Assembly (NCBI RefSeq): GCF_900114345.1
Contig: NZ_FOZJ01000001.1
Coordinates: 868,001 to 932,000, forward strand
DNA from: Microbacterium sp. cf046
GTDB taxonomy: Bacteria > Actinomycetota > Actinomycetes > Actinomycetales > Microbacteriaceae
Length of the DNA stretch: 64,000 bases
Reading direction: 5' to 3'
The number at the start of each line of letters is the position of its first letter. Position 1 is the first letter of the stretch. Made by a program: the position numbers and the translations under genes. The notes under the pieces were generated by a model. It made no database searches. It saw only the letters and a list, made by a program, of their open reading frames with translations, and was not told the origin of the DNA. Shown piece by piece: positions 8,297-16,052 of the stretch.

Positions 8297-8503
8297 GGTG
8301 ACTCCCTCTGGTGTGACGAACGGTGTGGGGCGGCATCGCGCTCTGCCACCTTCATCATGTGCGTCGAACGGGATGAGCGGATATCGACACCGACCGGCGT
8401 GCAAAGGCTGGTGGCACATCCCCACTCTCTGGTCAAGGTGGTGGCCGGTCGGCGGCGATCGGCGGACGCTGGGTTCATGACCGCCGTTCAAGGAGGCAAC
8501 GAG

Positions 8504-8716
8504 ATGACGAATCAGCCCGACGTCCAGGGTGACGGTGATGAGCGCGAGCAGGCCGACGAGATGCCGACGACCGAGGAGCTCGCCCAGCCGAGCACGGAGA
8601 AGGAACCAGATGAGGAGCCGAGAGGCGGCGCATCCGATGCGGAGCCCGACCACACCGCGGTCGGGATCGGGGTCATCGATGCGCCGCTGCCGGACTCCGA
8701 TCCGGGCGACGCCTAG
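8504..8716 (+). CDS. Small acidic, probably disordered protein
   Basis: 70 codons preceded by a perfect AGGAGG 7 bases before the ATG at 8504, which fixes the start despite a longer open frame upstream. The product is almost a third Asp plus Glu, Pro-rich and without hydrophobic core, ending in APLPDSDPGDA. Such proteins are common in Microbacteriaceae; no function is known to me. The 207 bases between this gene and the VOC gene show no other feature. Confidence 0.65.
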   Translation: MTNQPDVQGDGDEREQADEMPTTEELAQPSTEKEPDEEPRGGASDAEPDHTAVGIGVIDAPLPDSDPGDA

Positions 8717-8732
8717 GCCTGGCCGTCGCGCG

Positions 8733-8945
8733 TCAGGGTTGGGTGCGGCGCCTGCGCACGGCGATCACGATCGCGATGACGATCAGGACCACGCCGACGA
8801 CCAGGACGATCGGACCGATCGTCGCCCACAAAGGCGAACCGCTCATCGCCGACCCGCCGAGCACATTGAGCCCTTGCAAGGTCCACACCAGGCCGACCGC
8901 GCTCAGAATCACACCGGGGATGAGGAACAGCCAGAAGCGCTTCAC
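8733..8945 (-). CDS. Small two-helix membrane protein
   Basis: 70 residues from ATG 8945 with two hydrophobic segments (about 4-24 and 42-63) and a short Arg-rich tail (VRRRRTQP), placing the C-terminus in the cytoplasm. The gene is convergent with the acidic protein gene, with a 16-base gap. No family recognised. Confidence 0.6.
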   Translation of the reverse strand: MKRFWLFLIPGVILSAVGLVWTLQGLNVLGGSAMSGSPLWATIGPIVLVVGVVLIVIAIVIAVRRRRTQP

Positions 8946-9012
8946 ATATGAACCCTAGATCCCCATCGGCCCCGGGAATACCCTTGATCCTGCCGGTATA
9001 GGGAGGTCTCCG

Positions 9013-9855
9013 ATGGAGCCGATCCGCAGTGCGTCGCAAGAGTTCTTGAACGGGGAAGACCTGTGGCTGGCCTACGACCGGAACACCGGCGCGGCGACGA
9101 CCGGGCATCTCACGCCCGACGGCACCGCGCACCCGCTCACCCAGTTCCAGCTCGACCCGACCTGGGAGTTCATCCTGCCGACGACGGGCGGGGTGAACAT
9201 CTTCTTCCGCCTGTCGCAGGATCAGGTCAGCACCGGGGTGTTCGGTGCGGACGGGCGATTCACCGACCTGGTCACCAGTCCCCTCGGCGGGTTCTTCCAC
9301 CGTGTCACGGTGCTGCCCGCCGGGCTCGTGATGTGGAATCGCACCGTCTCCGAGAACGGTGAGTATCGCAGCGTCTCAGTGATCGGCCGTGTGCACGCCG
9401 ACGGTCGTCACGAGGTCATCAGCGAGCAGCTCCTGCTGGACTTCTGGACCCATATCGTGCACGTCGGCGAAGGACTCCTGCTGTTCTACAACAGCAGGAC
9501 CCGCCTGGCCGCCACGGGCCTGGTGACCGGTGACGGCGGATTCCGGGACCTCGGTCAGAGCTTCGAGTTCGACACGTGGACCACGATCCTCTCGGCGGGC
9601 GACGGCAACGTGCTGTTCTACAACACGGCGACCGGAGATTCCGCGACCGGCCGGGTCGACGCGGACGGCGGATACACCGATCTCCACTCCCAGTTCCTCG
9701 GACCGATGGGATTCGTGACCACCACGCGCGGCGGTTTCGTGATCATCCGGTCCGCGGACACCCTGGCCGCTCACCTGGACGAACGCGGAGTCTTCAGCGA
9801 CACCGTCATCGTGCGCGGCCTGCCGACGGAGCGCCGGATCGTCTTCGTCCGCTGA
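9013..9855 (+). CDS. Repeat protein with LFYN-x-TG-x-ATG motifs, likely beta-propeller
   Basis: 280 residues with ribosome binding site GGGAGGT. About six imperfect repeats of roughly 45 residues are visible. The strongest are LLFYNSRTRLAATGLVTGDG and VLFYNTATGDSATGRVDADG, each followed by a D-L pair and a W-T-x-I-L segment. The pattern suggests short beta-hairpins arranged as a propeller or lectin-like fold. No signal peptide or membrane segment is visible. It is convergent with the repeat/M23 protein, another unsignalled repeat protein. I do not recognise the family. Confidence 0.7.
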   Translation: MEPIRSASQEFLNGEDLWLAYDRNTGAATTGHLTPDGTAHPLTQFQLDPTWEFILPTTGGVNIFFRLSQDQVSTGVFGADGRFTDLVTSPLGGFFHRVTVLPAGLVMWNRTVSENGEYRSVSVIGRVHADGRHEVISEQLLLDFWTHIVHVGEGLLLFYNSRTRLAATGLVTGDGGFRDLGQSFEFDTWTTILSAGDGNVLFYNTATGDSATGRVDADGGYTDLHSQFLGPMGFVTTTRGGFVIIRSADTLAAHLDERGVFSDTVIVRGLPTERRIVFVR

Positions 9856-9894
9856 TCAAGCCGGTGGCGGCAGAGGTCGGCCGCACAGGAGGGT

Positions 9895-11478
9895 CTACGG
9901 ATACTGCGGCCGGCCGCCCTCCCACGCCACCGGGTACCGCACGCATGGACCGGTCGTCGCATCGGTCACACCGGCCGCGTAGTTCTCGGGGATCGAGTAG
10001 ATGCCGTACGGATCGAAGAAGTAGTACTCGCCGTCGGTGTCACGGCGCGTCCAGAAGATGTGCAGGTGGGTGTTCGGCCCGCCCGAACCCTTCTTGCCGC
10101 CGGGGCCGGTGTTGCCGGCCCATGCGATCGTCTGCCCGCGCGTGACGGTGTCGTTCGCTGCGACCAGGATGGTCTGCGCATCGGTGCCCCAATGGGCGGC
10201 ATCGAGGCTCCGTGTCGCGGGGTCCTGTGTGCAGCCGGTATCGGTGAGATGGGTCTTGTAGTCGGCGAGGTCGGCGGCGTTCAGTCCGCCGGTGGCCACC
10301 GTGTTGTTCCATGCGGCATCCGCGTCGTGGGTGGCACCGTCGCGCAGGTGCATGTAGATCGTGCGATAGGCATCGGCGACGCCGTTCACGTCGTGACTGA
10401 GGATCACCGTGTTGCCCGACCAGTTGTCCCAGCCGACGAAGAGCACCCGGCCGTCGGCAGATGCCTTGACCTCGAACGTGCCGGAATCGTCCCGCGAGTA
10501 GTCGCCCGCGTGGTGGTATCCGCCGCCGCCGTACCGCCAGATCCCGCCTCGCTTGACGGCGGTGTCGGTGAACGGGAGGCGGAGGAACGGCTCGACGCCG
10601 GTCAGGACACTCAGCCTCGCGAATCGGGTCGCCCCCGAGGTGTCCTGGACCGGCCAGCTGTAGAAGTTGCCGGTACCTGTGACCTGATAGTTGTACATGC
10701 CGGTGGGCATGACGACCTGGTTGAGCGCGTCCGCTGTGCAGCCGTGCCTCGAGCCGGCGGCATCCACCAGCCGCAGACCCGCCTGCGACCATTCGTTCCA
10801 CCGCGCGGTGAAGCTCTCCCAATCCACGCCCGCCCACAGCCCGTGGCCGCCCTCGCCCGGGAGGTAGGCGCCGACCCAGGTCCGCTCCCCGTTGTGCTCG
10901 TACGTGTCGATGCTCGTGAGGCGAAGCCCCTGCCCCGACAGCTCCTGCCATTTCGCGACGAAGCTGTCCCACGGCGCCGCCCACAGCGCATGCCCCGCGT
11001 TGCCCTCTCGGAAGACCCCGGCGAAGACCGGTGAGCCGCCGATCACCGCGGCCGAGACGTTCACGAGCCGAAGGCCACCGTCCGAGAGCTCCTGCCACTT
11101 CGCGACGAAGCTGTCCCACGGCGAGACCCAGAGCGCGTACCCGTCGGTACCCGGGAGGAACGCACCCGCGTACATCGCGGTGCCGTCCACCTCGTAGATC
11201 GCGATGCTCACCAGGCGCAGGCCCTGTCCCGACAGCTCCTGCCATTTCGCGACGAAGCTGTCCCACGCCGACACCCACAGCGCGTGCCCGCCCGTGCCCG
11301 CCCGGTACATGCCGATGAACTGGACGTCGCCGTCCTCCACCGACACCGAGATGCCGTGCAGCCTCTGGCCGCCATCGGACAGCTCCTGCCATTTCGCCAC
11401 GAAGCTGTCCCAGCCGGCCACCCACAATGCGTGTCCGTCATCACCGGGCAGAAAGACACCTGTGTACGCGCGTGCCAC
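9895..11478 (-). CDS. Tandem-repeat (BTRD1-like) protein fused to M23-type peptidase domain
   Basis: 527 residues from GTG 11478 with GGAGGT just upstream. The first half is five repeats of about 52 residues with the core WDSFVAKWQELS followed by G-x-RL, matching what I know as bacterial tandem repeat domain 1. The second half (about 310-510) is LytM/M23-like: HHAGDY gives the His-x3-Asp pair, IYMHLRD the middle His, and NTHLHIFW the HxH motif, so zinc ligands and catalytic His are all present. M23 enzymes cut peptidoglycan cross-links, yet no signal peptide, lipobox or membrane segment is visible. How it would reach the wall is unclear. The repeat DNA is also near-identical between copies. 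Confidence 0.82.
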   Translation of the reverse strand: MARAYTGVFLPGDDGHALWVAGWDSFVAKWQELSDGGQRLHGISVSVEDGDVQFIGMYRAGTGGHALWVSAWDSFVAKWQELSGQGLRLVSIAIYEVDGTAMYAGAFLPGTDGYALWVSPWDSFVAKWQELSDGGLRLVNVSAAVIGGSPVFAGVFREGNAGHALWAAPWDSFVAKWQELSGQGLRLTSIDTYEHNGERTWVGAYLPGEGGHGLWAGVDWESFTARWNEWSQAGLRLVDAAGSRHGCTADALNQVVMPTGMYNYQVTGTGNFYSWPVQDTSGATRFARLSVLTGVEPFLRLPFTDTAVKRGGIWRYGGGGYHHAGDYSRDDSGTFEVKASADGRVLFVGWDNWSGNTVILSHDVNGVADAYRTIYMHLRDGATHDADAAWNNTVATGGLNAADLADYKTHLTDTGCTQDPATRSLDAAHWGTDAQTILVAANDTVTRGQTIAWAGNTGPGGKKGSGGPNTHLHIFWTRRDTDGEYYFFDPYGIYSIPENYAAGVTDATTGPCVRYPVAWEGGRPQYP

Positions 11479-11574
11479 GTCGCACCTCCGCTCTCGGGGC
11501 TCGCCGAACCGAGCCCACTCGCAGGGTAGAGCGACTGCCCGCTCCGGTGATACCCCCCCCGAGGCGGGATCGGG

Positions 11575-12897
11575 CTAGAACGAGGAGAGGTTCGCCTGCA
11601 GCCCTCCGGGCACGAACTCCGAACGCAGGATGCCGCGCCGACGCAGGATGGGCACAAGCTCGTCGAGCGCGTGGTGAAGGGTGACCGGGTGAAGGTCGCC
11701 GGAGAAGATGAGGCCGTCGTTGTCGGCGTCGTCCCCCAGAGCCTGGACCAGATCTGCGAGCTCTTCGGCGGTTCCCACCGTGCCGCTGATGCCGTCGCCG
11801 ATACGGCCGAGCCTGGCCTTGCCGGCGAGGATCTGCCGGAACGGCACGTCCGCGAACGAGTCGAAGCGACCGCGCAGGCCCTTGATCGTGCCCTGCGACA
11901 CATGCTCGCCGAAGATCGCCGGATCCAGCGGCCGATCGAGATCCAGCGTCGTCAGGTCGGTCTCGAGGTCGCTCGACCAGGCCTCTGCCACCGCGAGCAG
12001 CGCGGCTTCGTCGGGATCGGCGGATGCGGCCACGATGCGGTCGGCTTCCTCGACCGACGACGCGACGATCGGCTTGAAGACGAACATCGTCTTGATCGTG
12101 TCCGGATCGCGGCCGTGTGCGACCGCGTCGGCACGGACGCGCTCGCGGTAGGCGCGGACGGCGTCGACATCGAGGTTGGAGAGGGCGAGCTGGATGTCCG
12201 AGTTCTCCCCGGCGAAGCGGATGCCGCGCGGCGAGCCGCCGGGAGAGGCGATGACCGGCTCCGACGGAAGCGGCTCCGCGTTGAGCGGGCCGTCGAACGA
12301 CCAGTACCTTCCGCGGTGCTCGACAGCGCGGATCTTCGAGCCGTCGGCATAGATCTGGGTCTCCGGATCGGCGATGAGGGCGCCCTCGTCCCAGCTGCGC
12401 CACAGCAGGCGGAGCGCGTCGAGCCACTCCTGCGCGCGGTCGTATGCGGCGTCGTGCGACAGGCGCTCCTGGCCGAAGTGGTGGGCGGAGCCGACATCGG
12501 TCACGACGTTCAGGCCGACTCGGCCGCCGGACAGATGCTGCAGCGAAGCGAACTGCCGCGCCGCGGTGTACGGATGCCAACCCGCGGGGTTCGCCGTCGG
12601 GATCACGCCGAGGTGCTCGGTGGCTGCGAACAGGTAGGGGGCGAGCGTCCACGGGTCGTGCTTGGGACCGCCGTATGCCTTCCGCACGCGCAGATCGAGC
12701 GTCTCGGGACTGATGCCGACCGAGAGGGCGTCTTCGATCAGGACGAAGTCGAACCCGGCCTGCTCGAGGGTGCGCGCGCCCTCCTGGTAGAGGCCGGGCT
12801 TCTGCCAGGGGTAATTCCACTCGTAGTACGGCCGCGCCCAGCCGTGCGGGCCGAAGCCCCGCGAGAGGAACCAGCCGAAGTGCTGCTGCTTGCTCAT
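11575..12897 (-). CDS. NtaA/SnaA/DszA-type FMN-dependent monooxygenase
   Basis: 440 residues from ATG 12897, the usual length for this branch of luciferase-like flavin monooxygenases. Marks include FGWFLSRGFGPHGW at the start, SVGISPETLDLR, the signature WHPYTAARQFASLQHLSGGRVG with NVVTDVGSAHHFGQ, and SPGGSPRGIRFAGENSD. These enzymes use reduced FMN from a separate reductase to oxidise organosulfur or aminopolycarboxylate substrates. Its start overlaps the metY stop by 4 bases, so the pair is one transcript and a sulfur-releasing substrate is the best guess. The reductase partner is not in the window. Confidence 0.88.
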   Translation of the reverse strand: MSKQQHFGWFLSRGFGPHGWARPYYEWNYPWQKPGLYQEGARTLEQAGFDFVLIEDALSVGISPETLDLRVRKAYGGPKHDPWTLAPYLFAATEHLGVIPTANPAGWHPYTAARQFASLQHLSGGRVGLNVVTDVGSAHHFGQERLSHDAAYDRAQEWLDALRLLWRSWDEGALIADPETQIYADGSKIRAVEHRGRYWSFDGPLNAEPLPSEPVIASPGGSPRGIRFAGENSDIQLALSNLDVDAVRAYRERVRADAVAHGRDPDTIKTMFVFKPIVASSVEEADRIVAASADPDEAALLAVAEAWSSDLETDLTTLDLDRPLDPAIFGEHVSQGTIKGLRGRFDSFADVPFRQILAGKARLGRIGDGISGTVGTAEELADLVQALGDDADNDGLIFSGDLHPVTLHHALDELVPILRRRGILRSEFVPGGLQANLSSF

Positions 12898-14219
12898 ACG
12901 ATGCCGGCCCTTTCGAGGAGTTCCGCCGCCTGCACGGCAGCCAGAGCATGATCGAGATCTGCGATGAGGTCGTCGGCATCCTCCAGGCCGATCGAGACCC
13001 GAAGCAGCCCCTGCCCCACCCCTGCCGCGACGCGCTCGTCCTCGGTGCGGTTCACGTGGGTCGTCGATGCGGGATGCAGCACGAGCGAGCGCACATCGCC
13101 GAGGTGGGTCATGCGGGTGAAAAGGTGCAGCGAATCGGTGAACGTCTTCGCGGCATCCCGGCCACCCCGGAGTGTGAACGCGAAGACCGATCCCTGCCCG
13201 CGCGGCAGGTACTGCTGAGCGAGCGCGTGGTACGGGCTGGAGGCGAGCCCGCTGTAGTCGACCGACTCGACCGCGGGGTGCGCTTCGAGCCAGGCCGCGA
13301 TGCGCCGTGCCGACTCGGAGTGCCGCTGCACGCGAAGCGAGAGCGTCTCGATGCCCTGGAGGATGAAGAAGGCGTTGAACGGCGACGGCGATGGACCCTG
13401 TCGCAGCGCGATGACCGATCGCGCGTACGCGAGGAATGCCGCACGCCCCGACCGCTCGGCGAACGTGCGCCCGTCCGACCCGACGTTCTGCGCGAGATGC
13501 GGGTAGCGATCCGGTGCGGCGGACCAGTCGATCCGGCCCGCATCGACGATCACCCCGCCCAGGACGGTGCCGTGGCCCGCGAGGAACTTGCTCGCGGAGT
13601 GGACGACGATATCCGCGCCATGCTCGATCGGCCGCAGCAGGTACGGCGTCGCGAGCGTGTTGTCGATGATGAGCGGCAGGCCGTGGCGGCGCGCGACCTC
13701 GGCCACGGCGCGGATGTCGAGGACGTCGTTCTTCGGGTTCGGGATGGACTCCGCGAACAGTGCCCGCGTCTCGGGTCGGATCGCGGCCTCCCACGACGCC
13801 GGGTCGTTCGCCTCGGTCACGAAGGAGGTCGTGATCCCGAGTCGCGCGAAGTTGTCGCGGAACAGCTCGCGCGAGCCCTCATAGATGCTCGCCGCCGATA
13901 CCAGGTGGTCTCCGGCGCCGGCGAGCGCCAGCACTGCAGTCGACACGGCTGCCTGCCCGCTGCCGACGAGGAGTGCTCCGATGCCGCCCTCGAGGTCGGC
14001 GATGCGCCGCTCGACCGCGGTGTTCGTCGGGTTGCCGACCCGCGTGTAGCTGTAGCCGTCGTCGGACTGCACGAAACGCTCGTTCGCCTGCTCGAAGTCG
14101 TCGAACACGAACCCGGCCGTCAGGTAGATCGGGGTCGCGCGCGGGCGGTGCGAGTCATCGAGCTCCGCGCCGGCATGGATCTGCCGGGTCGCGAAGCCGA
14201 GCGGGCCGTTCTGTGTCAT
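12894..14219 (-). CDS. metY: O-acetylhomoserine sulfhydrylase-like Cys/Met metabolism enzyme
   Basis: 441 residues, typical of MetY. The PLP-binding lysine lies in SASKFLAGHGT, with the upstream YSYTRVGNPTN phosphate-binding and VSAASIYEGSRELF aromatic-stacking regions, IIDNTLATPYL with the ring-binding Asp, and SIGLEDADDLIADLDHAL at the end. The enzyme joins sulfide to O-acetylhomoserine to make homocysteine. Being first in an operon with a flavin monooxygenase, it may capture sulfur released from an organosulfur compound. No S-box or SAM-type riboswitch is evident in the 185-base upstream gap. Confidence 0.88.
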   Translation of the reverse strand: MTQNGPLGFATRQIHAGAELDDSHRPRATPIYLTAGFVFDDFEQANERFVQSDDGYSYTRVGNPTNTAVERRIADLEGGIGALLVGSGQAAVSTAVLALAGAGDHLVSAASIYEGSRELFRDNFARLGITTSFVTEANDPASWEAAIRPETRALFAESIPNPKNDVLDIRAVAEVARRHGLPLIIDNTLATPYLLRPIEHGADIVVHSASKFLAGHGTVLGGVIVDAGRIDWSAAPDRYPHLAQNVGSDGRTFAERSGRAAFLAYARSVIALRQGPSPSPFNAFFILQGIETLSLRVQRHSESARRIAAWLEAHPAVESVDYSGLASSPYHALAQQYLPRGQGSVFAFTLRGGRDAAKTFTDSLHLFTRMTHLGDVRSLVLHPASTTHVNRTEDERVAAGVGQGLLRVSIGLEDADDLIADLDHALAAVQAAELLERAGIV

Positions 14220-14404
14220 GCACGGAGACTATGCGGGCATCGGCATCCGCTTCGCATCGCGCGTTACGCGCGGAAACATGCGCCCGCAGAGCGCGTTTGA
14301 TCCCGAACCCATGCGCTCGTCGCGAGACCATGCAGAGAACGGCCGTTCGACGTGTGGGTTCGAAGGGACGGGATGGGTTCGAGAGGAAGGGGAGGCGCTC
14401 GCGG

Positions 14405-16036
14405 TCAGCCGGCCAGGGCGCGGTGCACCGAGGCGACGGCGCTGGAGCCTTCGCCGACGGCCGCGGCGACGCGCTTCATCGATCCGCGGCGCACGTCGCC
14501 GGCGGCGAAGATGCGCGGCACCGATGTCTCGAAGGGGAGCGGCTCGCGGCCGAGCATCTGCCACTGCGCGAGCGACTGCGCCGCGATGTCGGTGCCCGTG
14601 CGCAGGAATCCGTCCGCATCACGGTCGAGGCCGTCGAGCCACGACGTCGCCGGCTCGGCGCCGATGAAGCAGAACAGACCCCGCGCGTCGACGGTGCCGA
14701 CGCTGTCGATGCTGACCCGTTCGAGGGAGTGCCCGCCGTCCAGACCGGTGACGCGGGACCCGGTGTGGACCTCCACGCGCGGGTCCTCGAGAAGTCGGTC
14801 GACGAGGTACGACGACATCCGCGTGCCGAGGTCCGAACCGCGCACGACGAGTCGCACCGGGCAGCCGTTCGCCGCGAGGTACAGCGACGCCTGACCCGCA
14901 GAGTTCGCTCCGCCCACCACGACGACGGGGGAGTCCATCACCTGGCGCAGCTCGAGCTGGGTCGCGGCGTAGTAGATGCCTGCGCGCTCGAAGTCCGACC
15001 AGCGATCGAGGTCGAGGGTCCGGTATGCGGCGCCGGATGTGACGATCGCCGTCCGGGTGCGGATGATGCGTCCGTCGGTGAGGGTGACATCGAGCAGGTC
15101 GTCGACGGGTTCGAGCTTCACCGCCTCGCACGGCGCGTAGACGCGCACACCGAACTTGAGCGCCTGCAGCGATGCCTGCCCGATCAGATCGCCGCCGCTG
15201 ACGCCGAACGGGAAGCCGAGGAAGTTCTCGATGCGCGAGGTCGCGGCCGCCTGGCCGCCGGGCGCGACGGCGTCGAGCAGTACTGTGCTGAGTCCTTCGG
15301 ACGCACCGTAGATCGCCGCGGCCAGCCCGGCCGGCCCACCGCCCACGACCACGAGATCCACCACCTCGTCGCCGTTGGCCTGGTAGCTCAGCCCGAGTCT
15401 CTCGGCGACCATGCCCGGAGTCGCCCGGAGGATCGGCTCGCCCTGGATGAACGCCACGGGGAGGTCGTCGACGGTGATGTCGTGCCCCGTCAGAGAGCCG
15501 AGGTCGCCGGGCGGAAGCTCGACGGCAGCGTGCACCAGGTCGAGTCGCTCGGCGAACCGGCGGAGCGAGAGGAAGTCGCGAGAGGACGTCGTCCCGACGA
15601 ATTTCAGGGTCAGCGCGGCGGGGCCCTTCCGCAGCGACTCGCGACGCGCCCACAGCGAGTGCAGGATGATGTCGCACAGCTCGTCGTCCTCGGCCATGAG
15701 CTTGCGCAGCTCGGCGCGGGTGACGCGCAGCATCCTGCCTGCTTCCGTGACGCGCGCGGACAGGAACGCGCCCTGGCCGTTGAGCAGGCCGAGCTCGCCG
15801 ACGAACGAGCGAGGACCCATCCGCACCAGCACCGCCTCCTCGATCCACCAGAGGGAATCGCGGACGACCTCGACCTCGCCGGTGTCGACCAGGATCAGGT
15901 CGTAGTCTCGATCGCCCGACCGGAACACGTAGTCCCCGACCGCGACCTCCTCCGGGGTTCCGAACGAGCACAGCCGCTCCCACTGGGCGTCGGTGAGTTC
16001 CGGTCGCTGCACAAGGTCGAGTTCGTGGTTTCCCAT
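14405..16036 (-). CDS. cNMP-binding domain fused to thioredoxin-reductase-like flavoprotein without CxxC
   Basis: 543 residues. Residues about 10-130 form a cyclic-nucleotide-binding domain (FVGELGLLNGQGAFLSARV is the phosphate-binding cassette area, with Ala where cAMP receptors have Arg). A short linker with a thioredoxin-like half follows. From about 225 it is an FAD/NAD(P) oxidoreductase with VVVGGGPAGLAAAIYGASEG, VVGGANSAGQASLYLA and FAAGDVRRGSMKRVAAAVGEG. The CxxC redox pair that thioredoxin reductase carries is replaced (YYAATQLE), so disulfide transfer as in TrxB is unlikely. It ends near, and probably shares a transcript with, nhaA 16 bases upstream. Confidence 0.85.
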   Translation of the reverse strand: MGNHELDLVQRPELTDAQWERLCSFGTPEEVAVGDYVFRSGDRDYDLILVDTGEVEVVRDSLWWIEEAVLVRMGPRSFVGELGLLNGQGAFLSARVTEAGRMLRVTRAELRKLMAEDDELCDIILHSLWARRESLRKGPAALTLKFVGTTSSRDFLSLRRFAERLDLVHAAVELPPGDLGSLTGHDITVDDLPVAFIQGEPILRATPGMVAERLGLSYQANGDEVVDLVVVGGGPAGLAAAIYGASEGLSTVLLDAVAPGGQAAATSRIENFLGFPFGVSGGDLIGQASLQALKFGVRVYAPCEAVKLEPVDDLLDVTLTDGRIIRTRTAIVTSGAAYRTLDLDRWSDFERAGIYYAATQLELRQVMDSPVVVVGGANSAGQASLYLAANGCPVRLVVRGSDLGTRMSSYLVDRLLEDPRVEVHTGSRVTGLDGGHSLERVSIDSVGTVDARGLFCFIGAEPATSWLDGLDRDADGFLRTGTDIAAQSLAQWQMLGREPLPFETSVPRIFAAGDVRRGSMKRVAAAVGEGSSAVASVHRALAG

Positions 16037-16052
16037 CGGGGGAGGCTTCCTC

